Source: Pseudorhizobium xiangyangii (GTDB lineage Bacteria; Pseudomonadota; Alphaproteobacteria; Rhizobiales; Rhizobiaceae). Taken from it: a DNA stretch of 64,000 nucleotides. Both the position numbers and the translations under genes were made by a program. Shown piece after piece: positions 16,043-24,618 of this stretch. Numbering within the stretch: the stretch's first letter is position 1; each line of letters begins with the position of its first letter. The stretch is from assembly GCF_020531965.1 (NCBI RefSeq), contig NZ_JAJAWH010000004.1, forward strand, positions 62,001 to 126,000, read 5' to 3'. The notes below the pieces were generated by a model, which was not told where the DNA came from, made no database searches, and saw only the letters and a program-made list of their open reading frames with translations.

Positions 16043-17545
16043 CTATTCCTCGATGCCCAGCTTGGCCTTTACCAGCGCCTGCACCGCCTGCGGGTTGGCC
16101 TTTCCGCCGGTGGACTTCATCACCTGCCCGACGAACCAGCCGGCGAGCGCGGGCTTCGCCTGCGCCTTGGCGACCTGGTCCGGGTTGGCGGCGATGATCT
16201 CGTCGACGGCCGCTTCGATCGCGCCCGTGTCAGTCACCTGCTTCATGCCGCGGCTTTCGACGATTTCCGCCGGATCGCCGCCTTCGGTGAGAACGATCTC
16301 GAACAGGTCCTTGGCGATCTTGCCGGAAATGGTCTCCGCCTTGATGAGATCGATGATCGCACCCAGCTGAGCGGCAGAAACCGGAGTCTCTTCAATATCT
16401 TTGCCGGTTCTGTTCAAGGCGCCCAGCAAGTCGTTGATAACCCAGTTCGCAGCCATCTTGCCGTCGCGACCAGCAGCCACCGCCTCGAAATAATCGGCAA
16501 TCGCCTTTTCCGACACGAGCACCGACGCGTCGTAGATCGACAGGCCAAGTTCGCGCACGAAGCGCTCCTTCTTGTCGTCCGGCAGTTCCGGCAGGTCGCG
16601 GCCCATCTCCTCGACGAATGCGTCGTCGAACTCGAGCGGCAGCAGGTCCGGATCGGGGAAATAGCGGTAGTCGTGCGCCTCTTCCTTGGAGCGCATCGAA
16701 CGGGTCTCGCCCTTGCCCGGATCAAACAGGCGGGTTTCCTGGTCGATCGAGCCGCCGTCTTCGAGAATGCCGATCTGGCGGCGGGCTTCGTATTCGATGG
16801 CCTGCCCCATGAAGCGGATCGAATTGACGTTCTTGATTTCGCAGCGCGTGCCGAAACCTTCGCCGGGACGGCGAACGGACACGTTGACGTCGGCGCGCAT
16901 CGAGCCCTCGTCCATGTTTCCGTCGCAGGTGCCGAGATAGCGCACGATCGAGCGCAGCTTCGTCATGTAGGCCTTGGCTTCGTCGGAGGAACGCATGTCC
17001 GGCTTGGAGACGATCTCCATCAGCGCGACGCCGGAGCGGTTGAGGTCGACGAAGGACATGGTCGGATGCTGGTCGTGCATCGACTTGCCGGCGTCCTGTT
17101 CCAGGTGCAGGCGTTCGATGCCGATCTCGATATCCTCGAACTGGCCCTGGCGGTCAGGACCGAGCGAAATGACGATCGTGCCTTCGCCGACAATCGGATC
17201 CTTGAACTGCGAAATCTGGTAGCCCTGCGGCAGGTCAGGATAGAAATAGTTCTTGCGGTCAAAGACGGAGCGCTTGTTGATCTGCGCCTTCAGTCCGAGG
17301 CCCGTGCGCACGGCCTGCCGGACGCATTCCTCGTTGATGACCGGCAGCATGCCCGGCATGGCCGCATCGACCAGCGACACGTTTGCATTCGGATCCTTGC
17401 CGAACTCGGTGGAGGCGCCCGAAAACAGTTTTGACTTAGAGAGCACCTGGGCATGGACCTCCAAGCCGATGATCACTTCCCAATCACCGGTGGCACCGGG
17501 AATGAAGCGTTTCGGGTCGGGAGTGCGGACGTCGACAAGGGTCAT
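16043..17545 (-). CDS. gatB: Aspartyl/glutamyl-tRNA amidotransferase subunit B
   Basis: GatB is the tRNA-binding kinase/transamidation subunit of GatCAB, which makes Gln-tRNA(Gln) and Asn-tRNA(Asn) from the mischarged precursors. From the ATG at 17545 it has 500 residues, the family length; the frame stays open 37 codons upstream without a better start. Signatures include [22 protein letters not shown] near the N-terminus (in parts: [16 protein letters not shown]), [20 protein letters not shown] (about 82-101) and the C-terminal GatB/Yqey domain ending [20 protein letters not shown]. gatC and gatA lie 3 kb away in a separate unit. Confidence 0.96.
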   Translation of the reverse strand: MTLVDVRTPDPKRFIPGATGDWEVIIGLEVHAQVLSKSKLFSGASTEFGKDPNANVSLVDAAMPGMLPVINEECVRQAVRTGLGLKAQINKRSVFDRKNYFYPDLPQGYQISQFKDPIVGEGTIVISLGPDRQGQFEDIEIGIERLHLEQDAGKSMHDQHPTMSFVDLNRSGVALMEIVSKPDMRSSDEAKAYMTKLRSIVRYLGTCDGNMDEGSMRADVNVSVRRPGEGFGTRCEIKNVNSIRFMGQAIEYEARRQIGILEDGGSIDQETRLFDPGKGETRSMRSKEEAHDYRYFPDPDLLPLEFDDAFVEEMGRDLPELPDDKKERFVRELGLSIYDASVLVSEKAIADYFEAVAAGRDGKMAANWVINDLLGALNRTGKDIEETPVSAAQLGAIIDLIKAETISGKIAKDLFEIVLTEGGDPAEIVESRGMKQVTDTGAIEAAVDEIIAANPDQVAKAQAKPALAGWFVGQVMKSTGGKANPQAVQALVKAKLGIEE

Positions 17546-17687
17546 CGGATGCTCGTTCAGGCTCAGTTTCAAGTGTTTCGTGGGTAGAGCAAATGGGACG
17601 ACGGCGCAAGCGTACGCCCCTGTCCGGAGACAAAACATCGCTGCCGGCCTTGGCATAAACTTAACTACAGCGTGCCAGACTATCGCA

Positions 17688-18026
17688 ATGCAACTCGCAC
17701 AGCTCGCCTCATTTTTTCTGATCTACCTGCTTCTCAACCTTGTGGTGTTCTGCATTTACTGGTGGGACAAGCAGGCGGCGATCGGAGGGGCATGGCGTGT
17801 GCGCGAGAGCACGCTGCTGATGCTGGCTTTCATCGGCGGCAGCTTTGGAGCAATAACGGCGCAACGACTGCTCCGTCACAAGACGCGCAAGGAGCCGTTC
17901 CGGACCATCCTGGCGCTGACCGCCTCGCTCCACGTCGTAATCGTCACTTTCGTTGCGGGGATCTGGCTCTTTGCACCTCAGGGCACGTTCCCTGCCATGC
18001 TTCGCATAGCAACCGACTATCAATAA
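17688..18026 (+). CDS. DUF1294 family small membrane protein
   Basis: The 112-residue product from the ATG at 17688 has four hydrophobic segments (about 5-25, 40-60, 75-92, 93-105) with the motif [20 protein letters not shown] that is typical of DUF1294, a family of small inner-membrane proteins of unknown function. The frame is open far upstream in the antisense of gatB, but that part is a shadow. It is divergent from gatB, sharing a 142-base spacer, and its last 7 bases overlap the 3' end of the GNAT gene on the other strand. Confidence 0.8.
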   Translation: MQLAQLASFFLIYLLLNLVVFCIYWWDKQAAIGGAWRVRESTLLMLAFIGGSFGAITAQRLLRHKTRKEPFRTILALTASLHVVIVTFVAGIWLFAPQGTFPAMLRIATDYQ

Positions 18027-18529
18027 GCCGGCCCATAGGTCTCCGGCGAGGTCTCGACAAGTTCCTTCGAAAGCCCGACCGACTGCACTTCGCGATCGAG
18101 CTTCTGCGAATAGGTGGCGGACAGCCAGTTGATGCGATACCCGTTCCTGCCGAAGAACCCGATAGCCTGCTCGTTGAGGGCATGCGTCTCGACCCGGGCA
18201 CTGACGAAGCCCTGCCGGACAATGTCCGATTCGACTACTGCGAGAAGCGCCTTACCCAAACCCTGGCGCTGAAACGGCAGGTCGATCCAGAAATCGCTGA
18301 TCAGTTCGTCGAGCTTTTCGCGCGCTGCCCATCCTGCCAAGGCTCCTCCGTGCTCGACCACGGTGATGGTCAACCACGAGGATTGGGTGAAGTTGTCGAA
18401 GGCGGCACGGGCATTTTCACGGATACCAGCCATGTCGCCGACCGACGACATGGCTTTTTCCCATGCCCTCAGCCCGATCTCGCTCAATATTCCGGTTTCG
18501 TCTTCCCGCGCATTGCGAATGGTCGCCAT
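18020..18529 (-). CDS. GNAT-family N-acetyltransferase
   Basis: The 169-residue protein has a GNAT fold with the acetyl-CoA loop FQRQGLGKALLAVVE at about 87-101 and the later VETHALNEQAIGFFGRNGYR. An acidic strand region (EKLDELISDFWID) precedes the loop. The substrate is not predictable. It converges with the DUF1294 gene, overlapping it by 7 bases tail to tail. Confidence 0.84.
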   Translation of the reverse strand: MATIRNAREDETGILSEIGLRAWEKAMSSVGDMAGIRENARAAFDNFTQSSWLTITVVEHGGALAGWAAREKLDELISDFWIDLPFQRQGLGKALLAVVESDIVRQGFVSARVETHALNEQAIGFFGRNGYRINWLSATYSQKLDREVQSVGLSKELVETSPETYGPAY

Positions 18530-18808
18530 GGTCGCCCCTGTTTGCGCATAATAGGCAACTGAGTCTTGGGTTTTGCCAAGTCCCCTGTACTCGTACCAAG
18601 ATCAGGAGGATTGACGGGCGGGGCCCGGGAGATTTACGGTTTCCCCGTACATTGGAGTTTTTATGTTCATTCAGTCTGAGTCCTGCTGAGAGGCCTGCCC
18701 GCAAGAACTGCGCGCATGGCCTGACGAAAGCGAACCGCTGACGCTTCCTCAAGCGCCGGCAACGTTTTTGCACGCTCATTTTTCGAGCGCATCTCCGGAC
18801 ATCAGACT

Positions 18809-19066
18809 ATGGACATCTCCCGCGCCGAACAGCGCATTCTCCACATGCTCGCCCAGGGCGGCAGGATCGAAATCACCCGTGACAACGGCAGAAAGATCGA
18901 AAAGCTTCAACTCTTCACCCGTGAGGGGTGGGTCTTCTCCGGGCTCGACCTCATGACCTTCCGCAAGCTCAAGCAAAAGAAGGCGATCAAGTCCCAGGGC
19001 GGCAAACCCTACTGCATCACCGAACGCGGCCTGGTTCTGGTGAGAGCCGAACAGGATAATCGATAA
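18809..19066 (+). CDS. YjhX family protein (UPF0386)
   Basis: The 85-residue protein aligns by eye along its whole length with E. coli YjhX: SRAEQRILHMLAQGGRIEI near the start, EGWVFSGLDLMTFRKLKQKK in the middle and KPYCITERGLVLVRAEQDNR at the end. YjhX has been described as a putative toxin paired with YjhQ, a GNAT protein. The nearest GNAT gene (18020-18529) lies upstream on the opposite strand with a 279-base spacer, so pairing is only a thought. The spacer holds a possible remnant reading MFIQSES at 18664. Confidence 0.85.
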   Translation: MDISRAEQRILHMLAQGGRIEITRDNGRKIEKLQLFTREGWVFSGLDLMTFRKLKQKKAIKSQGGKPYCITERGLVLVRAEQDNR

Positions 19067-19081
19067 GGCAACGGTAGCGGG

Positions 19082-19177
19082 GACGGCCTACGAGTTGGGC
19101 CGTCTCTCAGCCCTTGAATGCATCGCTGGATTTCCAGGTGGCAAAACCAGCTTCGCCGACCACGATGTGGTCGGCGA
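19082..19177. terminator. Convergent terminator region between yjhX and gatA
   Basis: Two inverted repeats lie here: GACGGCC/GGCCGTC (19082-19104, loop 9) just after the yjhX gene, and a perfect 11-bp hairpin TCGCCGACCAC/GTGGTCGGCGA with a 3-base loop (19153-19177) just after gatA. T-runs are short, so termination by these is likely but not certain. Confidence 0.5.
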
Positions 19178-19204
19178 CTGTCATTTTCCGAACTTTGAGA
19201 CCGG

Positions 19205-20686
19205 TTACCACCACCTGGCAGGCGTAAACCTGCCGGCAGCCTGTTCGATGACGTAAGCGGCCTTGAACAGGGTTTCTTCCTCGAACGGCTTGCCGATCAG
19301 CTGCAGGCCGAGTGGCAACCCCTTCTTGTCGAGGCCCGCGGGAACCGCGATGCCCGGCAGACCGGCCATGTTGACCGTTACCGTGAAGATGTCGTTCAGG
19401 TACATGGCGACTGGATCGGCGGCGAGGTTCTCGTCGGCAACACCGAAGGCGGAGGACGGGGTCGCCGGCGTCAGGATCGCATCGACGCCTGCATCGAAGA
19501 CGTGCTCGAAGTCGCGCTTGATCAGCGTGCGGACCTTCTGCGCCTGAAGGTAATAGGCGTCGTAATAGCCTGCCGACAGCACGTAGGTGCCGATCATGAT
19601 GCGGCGCTTGACCTCCTTGCCGAAACCGGCTGCACGGGTCTTCTCGTACATGTCGATAATGTCCTTGCCATCGACGCGCAAGCCGTAGCGAACGCCGTCG
19701 TAGCGGGCAAGGTTGGAGGACGCTTCCGCCGGGGCGACGATATAGTAGGCCGGCAGCGCGTACTTCGTGTGCGGCAGCGTGATATCGACGATCTCGGCTC
19801 CGGCATCCTTCAGGAAGGCGATGCCCTGAGCCCAAAGCTTTTCGATCTCTTCCGGCATGCCATCGACGCGGTATTCCTCCGGAATGCCGATCTTCATGCC
19901 CTTCACCGACTGGCCGAGCGACGCTTCGTAGTCCGGAACGGCCAGATCGACGGAGGTTGTGTCCTTCGCATCGACGCTTGCCATCGACTTCAGCATGATC
20001 GCGGCATCGCGCACGTCACGGGCGATCGGGCCGGCCTGGTCGAGCGACGAGGCAAACGCGACCGTACCCCAGCGTGAGCAGCGGCCATAGGTGGGCTTGA
20101 TGCCGACGGTGCCGGTGAAGGCAGCCGGCTGGCGGATTGAGCCGCCAGTATCGGTTGCGGTGGCGCCGGCGCAGAGATGGGCTGCAACGGCTGCGGCCGA
20201 TCCACCCGAAGAACCACCCGGGACGAGTTGCTGGTTCGAGCCTTCTGCACGCCACGGGTTGATGACCGGGCCGTAGTGCGAGCTTTCATTGGAAGAGCCC
20301 ATGGCGAATTCGTCCATGTTCAGCTTGCCGAGCATGACGGCGCCATCGTCCCAGAGGTTCTGCGTGACGGTCGATTCGTATTTCGGCTCGAAGCCGTCGA
20401 GGATGTGGCTGCAGGCCTGGGTGTGGACGTCGCGCGTGGCGAACAGGTCCTTGATGCCGAGCGGAATGCCTTCAAGCGCACCGCCCTTGCCGGCGGCGAG
20501 ACGCTGGTCGGAAGCCTTCGCCATCTCAATCGCCTTTTCAGGCGTCACGGTGATGTAGGCGTTCAGTGCTTCGTTTGCAGCCGAAATAGCGTCCAGATAG
20601 GCCTGCGTCAGTTCGACGGCCTGGATGTCCTTGGACGTCAGCTTTTCGCGGGCTTCGGCAATGGTGAGGCTGGTGAGTTCGGTCAT
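19205..20686 (-). CDS. gatA: Aspartyl/glutamyl-tRNA amidotransferase subunit A
   Basis: GatA is the amidase-signature subunit that releases ammonia from glutamine for GatCAB. The 493 residues show the Ser-cisSer-Lys triad: lysine in PLGIKDLF (about 79), cis-serine in [14 protein letters not shown] (about 159) and the nucleophile in [12 protein letters not shown] (about 183). The C-terminus ends FTPARWW, as in the family. It lies 56 bases downstream of gatC on the same strand, forming a gatCA unit. Confidence 0.97.
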   Translation of the reverse strand: MTELTSLTIAEAREKLTSKDIQAVELTQAYLDAISAANEALNAYITVTPEKAIEMAKASDQRLAAGKGGALEGIPLGIKDLFATRDVHTQACSHILDGFEPKYESTVTQNLWDDGAVMLGKLNMDEFAMGSSNESSHYGPVINPWRAEGSNQQLVPGGSSGGSAAAVAAHLCAGATATDTGGSIRQPAAFTGTVGIKPTYGRCSRWGTVAFASSLDQAGPIARDVRDAAIMLKSMASVDAKDTTSVDLAVPDYEASLGQSVKGMKIGIPEEYRVDGMPEEIEKLWAQGIAFLKDAGAEIVDITLPHTKYALPAYYIVAPAEASSNLARYDGVRYGLRVDGKDIIDMYEKTRAAGFGKEVKRRIMIGTYVLSAGYYDAYYLQAQKVRTLIKRDFEHVFDAGVDAILTPATPSSAFGVADENLAADPVAMYLNDIFTVTVNMAGLPGIAVPAGLDKKGLPLGLQLIGKPFEEETLFKAAYVIEQAAGRFTPARWW

Positions 20687-20742
20687 GATATCTTGTCGCC
20701 TGGCAGTGTCTGGAATGGTCGGAACGGCAGCGATAGCGGATG

Positions 20743-21030
20743 CTATTCGACGACCTTCGGCACGAGGAAGAAATTGCGGTCGGTCTCGGGCGCATTGGCG
20801 ACGATATCGTCAACCTTGTCGCCATCGGTCACCTGGTCGTTGCGTTTGCGCATGACCAACGGCGTCACGGACGTCATCGGCTCGACGCCGCTCACGTCAA
20901 CCTCCGACAATTGCTCGACAAAGCCGAGGATGCCGTTCAGTTCGCCGACCATGCGCTCTGCCTCATCTTCGCTGACAGCGATGCGGGCAAGGCGCGCGAC
21001 GCGCTTGACGGTGGCGAGATCGACGGACAT
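20743..21030 (-). CDS. gatC: Aspartyl/glutamyl-tRNA amidotransferase subunit C
   Basis: The 95-residue GatC subunit helps fold and stabilise GatA and bridges to GatB. It begins with the typical [20 protein letters not shown] and shows [21 protein letters not shown] (in parts: [20 protein letters not shown]). The C-terminus ends with the expected [10 protein letters not shown]. It precedes gatA by 56 bases on the same strand. Confidence 0.95.
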   Translation of the reverse strand: MSVDLATVKRVARLARIAVSEDEAERMVGELNGILGFVEQLSEVDVSGVEPMTSVTPLVMRKRNDQVTDGDKVDDIVANAPETDRNFFLVPKVVE

Positions 21031-21104
21031 GGCATAACTCCGGGCAAGAAATTTCCTACCGCTATAATCGCCACGTCCGCCGTTCGCAACGGGAAAGCCG
21101 AGGC

Positions 21105-21809
21105 TTAGAAACTGAGTGTCGTTCCTGGAACCGGAGCTTCAACGCGTGTGCGGGTGCCTTCCATGCCCTTCACGAACTTTTCCGCCGTCTGGTCGATGAT
21201 CGGGAAAGAGCCGTAATGGCAGGGAATCGTATGCTTGAAATCGAAGAAACGCTGGCAGGCAAGCGCCGCCACCGCTCCGCCCATGGTGAAGCGATCGCCG
21301 ATCGGGACGAGGCCGATATCGGGCTGATGCAATTCGTTGATCAGGCCCATGTCGGTGAAGATGTCCGTGTCGCCCATGTGGAGCAAGGACGGCTCGTCAT
21401 CGATATGCAGCATCAGGCCGTTTGCACTTCCGAGAGCATGTGACACACCGTCTTCCGTCACCTGCGCGGAAGAATGCTGCGCCTGCGTGAACGTGGCGGT
21501 AAATCCGTCGAAGGAGACGGTGCCGCCGGTATTGCCCATGTCGAGCTTCTCCACGCCCTTCGTGCCGAGCCAGGCAGCAAGATCGGCATTGGCAAGCACG
21601 ATTGCACCCGTTTCCCTGGCGATCTGGACAGTGTCGCCGACATGGTCGCCGTGACCATGGGTCAAAAGCAGGTGGGTGACCCCTTCGACTGCATCGCGAC
21701 GGTCGAGGCCGGAGAAGCCTGGATTGCCGGTGAAGAACGGATCTATGAGGATTTTCGCCTTCGCCGTCTCGATACGAAAGGCGGAGTGGCCGAGCCAGGT
21801 GATCTTCAT
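21105..21809 (-). CDS. UPF0173 metal-dependent hydrolase (metallo-beta-lactamase fold)
   Basis: The 234 residues form a single metallo-beta-lactamase-like domain. It begins [15 protein letters not shown], has the metal motif [12 protein letters not shown] (about 49-60), a further ligand region in [10 protein letters not shown] (about 142-151), and [10 protein letters not shown] near the C-terminus. This is the UPF0173/YtkL architecture. The substrate is unknown for the family. The gene is divergent from ruvX, with 114 bases between start codons. Confidence 0.9.
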   Translation of the reverse strand: MKITWLGHSAFRIETAKAKILIDPFFTGNPGFSGLDRRDAVEGVTHLLLTHGHGDHVGDTVQIARETGAIVLANADLAAWLGTKGVEKLDMGNTGGTVSFDGFTATFTQAQHSSAQVTEDGVSHALGSANGLMLHIDDEPSLLHMGDTDIFTDMGLINELHQPDIGLVPIGDRFTMGGAVAALACQRFFDFKHTIPCHYGSFPIIDQTAEKFVKGMEGTRTRVEAPVPGTTLSF

Positions 21810-21923
21810 GAAGGTTTCCTCGTTAGATGATGCGAAAGCTCGCGGAAGTGCCTAAAGAGATATCCCACACGGCTTCGATTGGAACCCGTAGCGGGTGAAT
21901 TTGAACAACAGGATATAAACCGG

Positions 21924-22406
21924 ATGACAGTGCTGACGATCGAGGAACTGGCCGCCACGCTGCAGCCCGGCCAAGCGATTGCCGGGCTCGACCTCGGCAC
22001 GAAGACGATCGGCATCTCCATGTCGGACCTCGGCCGCCGCTTCGCCTCACCCCGTCCGGTCATCAAGCGCATCAAGTTCACCAAGGATGCAGAGATCGTG
22101 CTCGCGTTTGCCGAGAAGGAAAAGGTCGCTGCTTTCGTCATCGGCCTGCCGGTGAACATGGACGGTTCGTCCGGGCCCCGGGTTCAGGCGACGCGAGCCT
22201 TCGTCCGGTCCATGAGCGACAAGACCGCCCTGCCCTTCGTCTTCTGGGACGAGCGCCTTTCCACGGTGGCAGCCGAGCGGGCGCTGCTGGAAATGGATGT
22301 TTCGAGAGCAAAGCGGGCCGAGCGAATCGATTCGGCCGCCGCGAGCTTTATCCTTCAGGGCGCTCTCGACAGGCTCTCGTCCCTGGCAAGAATTTCCGAA
22401 GACTGA
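21924..22406 (+). CDS. ruvX: Putative pre-16S rRNA nuclease / RuvX (YqgF) family
   Basis: YqgF proteins have an RNase H-like fold and take part in processing of the 16S rRNA 5' end; they were earlier called Holliday junction resolvases. The 160-residue protein from the ATG at 21924 shows [18 protein letters not shown] (first catalytic Asp), [37 protein letters not shown] and the last Asp in [15 protein letters not shown]. An in-frame ATG at 21879 would add 15 residues that relatives lack. Its last 52 bases overlap the 3' end of the membrane gene on the opposite strand. Confidence 0.92.
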   Translation: MTVLTIEELAATLQPGQAIAGLDLGTKTIGISMSDLGRRFASPRPVIKRIKFTKDAEIVLAFAEKEKVAAFVIGLPVNMDGSSGPRVQATRAFVRSMSDKTALPFVFWDERLSTVAAERALLEMDVSRAKRAERIDSAAASFILQGALDRLSSLARISED

Positions 22407-22684
22407 TCCGCCTGACGCTGGCGCCACCAGGCCGCGATCTTCTTGCGGCGACGGAAGCCAATGATCGCGAAGACGATCAGGCTGTCGACTGCGACCGCCC
22501 GCATGACGAGCGGCGGGATATCCTCGGCGGGAATGCCGAGCACATTGCTGTAGACCTGAAAGACGAGATCATGGGTCTGCCGGGTCAGCATGAAGAAGCC
22601 GAAACTCATGTCGTTGTAGGAAAGGCCATACCAGCTGCCGAGCAGCAGGACCGGTCCACCCCACAGAATCAGGAACCACTTCAT
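22355..22684 (-). CDS. Small conserved membrane protein (DUF6105-like)
   Basis: The 109-residue protein has an N-terminal hydrophobic segment (about 3-20), a polar stretch with [18 protein letters not shown], and a second hydrophobic segment (about 63-77) followed by a basic [14 protein letters not shown] tail. I believe it belongs to a Rhizobiales-restricted family of unknown function (DUF6105), from memory. Its 5' end overlaps the stop of the preceding 61-codon gene by 4 bases, implying translational coupling, and its 3' end overlaps ruvX antisense by 52 bases. Confidence 0.7.
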   Translation of the reverse strand: MKWFLILWGGPVLLLGSWYGLSYNDMSFGFFMLTRQTHDLVFQVYSNVLGIPAEDIPPLVMRAVAVDSLIVFAIIGFRRRKKIAAWWRQRQADQSSEILARDESLSRAP

Positions 22685-22866
22685 GCGGTTCTCCTTCCCG
22701 GGTGATCGAAATTAAACTCAACCGTCGCCACCCACCTCAGCAGAGCCATCAGACTCAAGACTGTGGCGGGAACAGCAATATCCAACGCCAGCACCGCAAA
22801 GAACATCATCATGATGATCAGCAATGCGCGATCGGCAATGGCAGTTCCGTGCGGCAACGGCTTCAT
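22681..22866 (-). CDS. Very small hydrophobic protein upstream of the DUF6105-like gene
   Basis: A 61-residue frame with a strongly hydrophobic middle (ALLIIMMMFFAVLALDIAVP, then TVLSLMALLRW), probably two membrane segments. I do not recognise it. Support comes from the ATGA overlap with the next gene and a perfect CtrA-type box 10 bases upstream of the ATG. The ribosome binding site is weak (GGACGG). It may be a leader for translational coupling rather than a functional protein. Confidence 0.5.
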   Translation of the reverse strand: MKPLPHGTAIADRALLIIMMMFFAVLALDIAVPATVLSLMALLRWVATVEFNFDHPGRRTA

Positions 22867-22876
22867 CCGTCCATGG

Positions 22877-22892
22877 TTAACATACGGTTAAC
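22877..22892. promoter_or_regulatory. CtrA-type binding site TTAA-N7-TTAAC
   Basis: The plus strand reads TTAACATACGGTTAAC, a full match to the alphaproteobacterial CtrA consensus; because the repeat is symmetrical, the minus strand matches as well. It lies 10 bases upstream of the start codon of the 61-codon gene (minus strand). Sites this close to a start usually mean repression or a short leader. A further half site (TTAAC) lies near 22943. Confidence 0.6.
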
Positions 22893-23039
22893 CGCAATTT
22901 AGGCGCCATCCGTCCCGGTGCAACGAATTCCGCCGGACATGGTTAACGCCGGCACGGATCACTGTGGATAAGACCGCCTCCATCCTGCTGAACCGGGCAT
23001 GACATCGCGCCGCGATTCTTGATTGACTGCCCATCCAAT

Positions 23040-23055
23040 TTGTACAAGTGTACAA
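23040..23055. promoter_or_regulatory. Palindromic operator ahead of the tetR gene
   Basis: TTGTACA-AG-TGTACAA is a perfect 7-bp inverted repeat ending 3 bases before the ATG of the TetR-family regulator. A possible -35 (TTGATT, 23019-23024) with TGTACA 16 bases later as -10 would put the operator over the -10 and start site. This is the usual layout for TetR autorepression, and it would control the whole three-gene unit. Confidence 0.65.
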
Positions 23056-23058
23056 GAC

Positions 23059-23730
23059 ATGAGAACGAGCGCAAAAGAACCTCTCCTCCGCAACGCCGCA
23101 ACCTTGTTTTCCCGCAGCGGATACAATGCCGTCTCGTTGCGCGACATCGCAAAGGCAGCCGGCGTCAACGTCGGCAGCCTCACCTATCACTTCGGCTCGA
23201 AGGCCAATCTCCTGCGCGAGATCTACGCCCGTCACACGCTGCCGATGAACGCACGGCGCCTCGAACTTCTCGGCGAGGCAAAGCGGATCAGCAATCCGGA
23301 CGAGCGGCTGATGGCGATCCTCAGGGCCTATGTCGTACCGGCATTCGTCTCGTCGTCAGATGGCGATGGCGGCGGGGCAGAGTTTACCCGGATGCGCGCG
23401 GTTCTCTCGGCCGAGGGCAATCCAGACGCCCAGGCGATCATTGCCGACGCTTTCGACGAAACCAGCCGAACATTCATCGACGCACTTGGCGAGTGCCTTG
23501 GCGGCGCATCGGTAGAGGGGCTGGTGTGGCGAAGCCAGTTCCTGCTTGGCGCCCTCTACTACGCGCTCATCAACCCCGAGCGGGTAACGCGCCTTTCCAA
23601 CGGTGCGGTCGATGGCGACGACCGGGAGGCGGCGGTGAACCAGCTCGTCGAAGCGAGCTATGCCAGCTTCAGGAGCCTCGCCGTTCCTTCGACAGCACAT
23701 CAGAACAGCAAGGAGACCATCGACAGATGA
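23059..23730 (+). CDS. TetR/AcrR family transcriptional regulator
   Basis: From the ATG at 23059 it has 223 residues. The N-terminal helix-turn-helix is clear: LLRNAATLFSRSGYNAVSLRDIAKAAGVNVGSLTYHFGSK (in parts: LLRNAATLFSRSGYNAVSLR, GVNVGSLTYHFGSK; about 8-48). The C-terminal half is a helical ligand domain of unknown specificity. It starts directly behind the palindromic operator, so it probably represses itself and the two downstream genes. Its stop codon overlaps the start of the hydrolase gene (ATGA). The likely inducer is an aromatic-degradation or pyrone intermediate, inferred from the neighbour only. Confidence 0.9.
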   Translation: MRTSAKEPLLRNAATLFSRSGYNAVSLRDIAKAAGVNVGSLTYHFGSKANLLREIYARHTLPMNARRLELLGEAKRISNPDERLMAILRAYVVPAFVSSSDGDGGGAEFTRMRAVLSAEGNPDAQAIIADAFDETSRTFIDALGECLGGASVEGLVWRSQFLLGALYYALINPERVTRLSNGAVDGDDREAAVNQLVEASYASFRSLAVPSTAHQNSKETIDR

Positions 23731-24590
23731 CATCCACCTCATCTGCCCTCAGCGCGGGTAAACGGAAACCGACCTTCAGCCCTCCCACCGGAAGTTGCGA
23801 TGCCCATTGCCACGTCTTCGGACCCGCCGCGACGTTCCCCTACGCACAGAGCCGCAGCTACACCCCGGAAGACGCGCCCAAGCAAGCGCTTGCAGCGCTG
23901 CACGATCGTTTGGGCGTGGAACGCGCCGTCATCGTGCAGGCCAGCTGCCACGGAACCGACAACCGCGCCATGCTCGATGCCATCGCGTGGCGCCCCGACC
24001 GTTATCGCGGTGTGGCCATCGTCGACGACAGCTTCGACGACCGGGCGCTCCAGGATCTGGACGACGGCGGTGTACGCGGCGTGCGGTTCAACTTCGTCAG
24101 GCATCTCGGCGGCGCACCGGACATGGACGTGTTCAACCGGGTGATAGACCGGATCAAGGGACGTGGGTGGCATGTGGTCCTGCACCTCGACGCTGCCGAC
24201 ATCGTGCCACTCTCAGACATCATCCGCGGCCTGCCGGTGCCGTTCGTGATCGATCACATGGGCCGCGTCGACACGACGCTCGGCGTCGAACAGCCAGCCT
24301 TCCGGTCGCTGCTGGAATTGGCTCGGCAGGAGAACTGCTGGGTCAAGGTGTGCGGGTCCGAAAGGATATCCCGCCACCCTTTCGATGCGGCGCTGCCCTT
24401 CGCTCAGGCGCTCGTGGAGGCGAGCCCCGACCGGACGCTGTGGGGAACGGATTTCCCGCACCCCAACCTCAAGGAGCCGGTGGACGAGGCCGATCTCATG
24501 GATCTCGTCCCGGACATCGCGAGGACCGAGGAGGCAAGGCACAGGCTGCTGGTCGACAATCCGGCACGACTTTACGGGTTCGCCGCCTGA
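23727..24590 (+). CDS. Amidohydrolase, 2-pyrone-4,6-dicarboxylate hydrolase (LigI)-like
   Basis: The 287-residue TIM-barrel hydrolase closely resembles LigI, which opens 2-pyrone-4,6-dicarboxylate in the protocatechuate 4,5-cleavage and syringate pathways. Matching signatures are CDAHCHVFGPAATFPY (His about 27 and 29), QASCHGTDNRAMLDA, GVRGVRFNFVRHL with two substrate-binding arginines, FVIDHMGRVDTT and LWGTDFPHPNLKEP with the catalytic aspartate. No other genes of that pathway are in the window, so the true substrate may be a related lactone or dicarboxylate. It is translationally coupled to the tetR gene. Confidence 0.88.
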   Translation: MTSTSSALSAGKRKPTFSPPTGSCDAHCHVFGPAATFPYAQSRSYTPEDAPKQALAALHDRLGVERAVIVQASCHGTDNRAMLDAIAWRPDRYRGVAIVDDSFDDRALQDLDDGGVRGVRFNFVRHLGGAPDMDVFNRVIDRIKGRGWHVVLHLDAADIVPLSDIIRGLPVPFVIDHMGRVDTTLGVEQPAFRSLLELARQENCWVKVCGSERISRHPFDAALPFAQALVEASPDRTLWGTDFPHPNLKEPVDEADLMDLVPDIARTEEARHRLLVDNPARLYGFAA

Positions 24591-24618
24591 ACGGCGGCTA
24601 TTTTGGAGGAGGAAGAGA

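Noticed and set aside
15965..17434. A 489-codon open frame opposite gatB
   Set aside because: Shadow of gatB, which is complete and motif-perfect.
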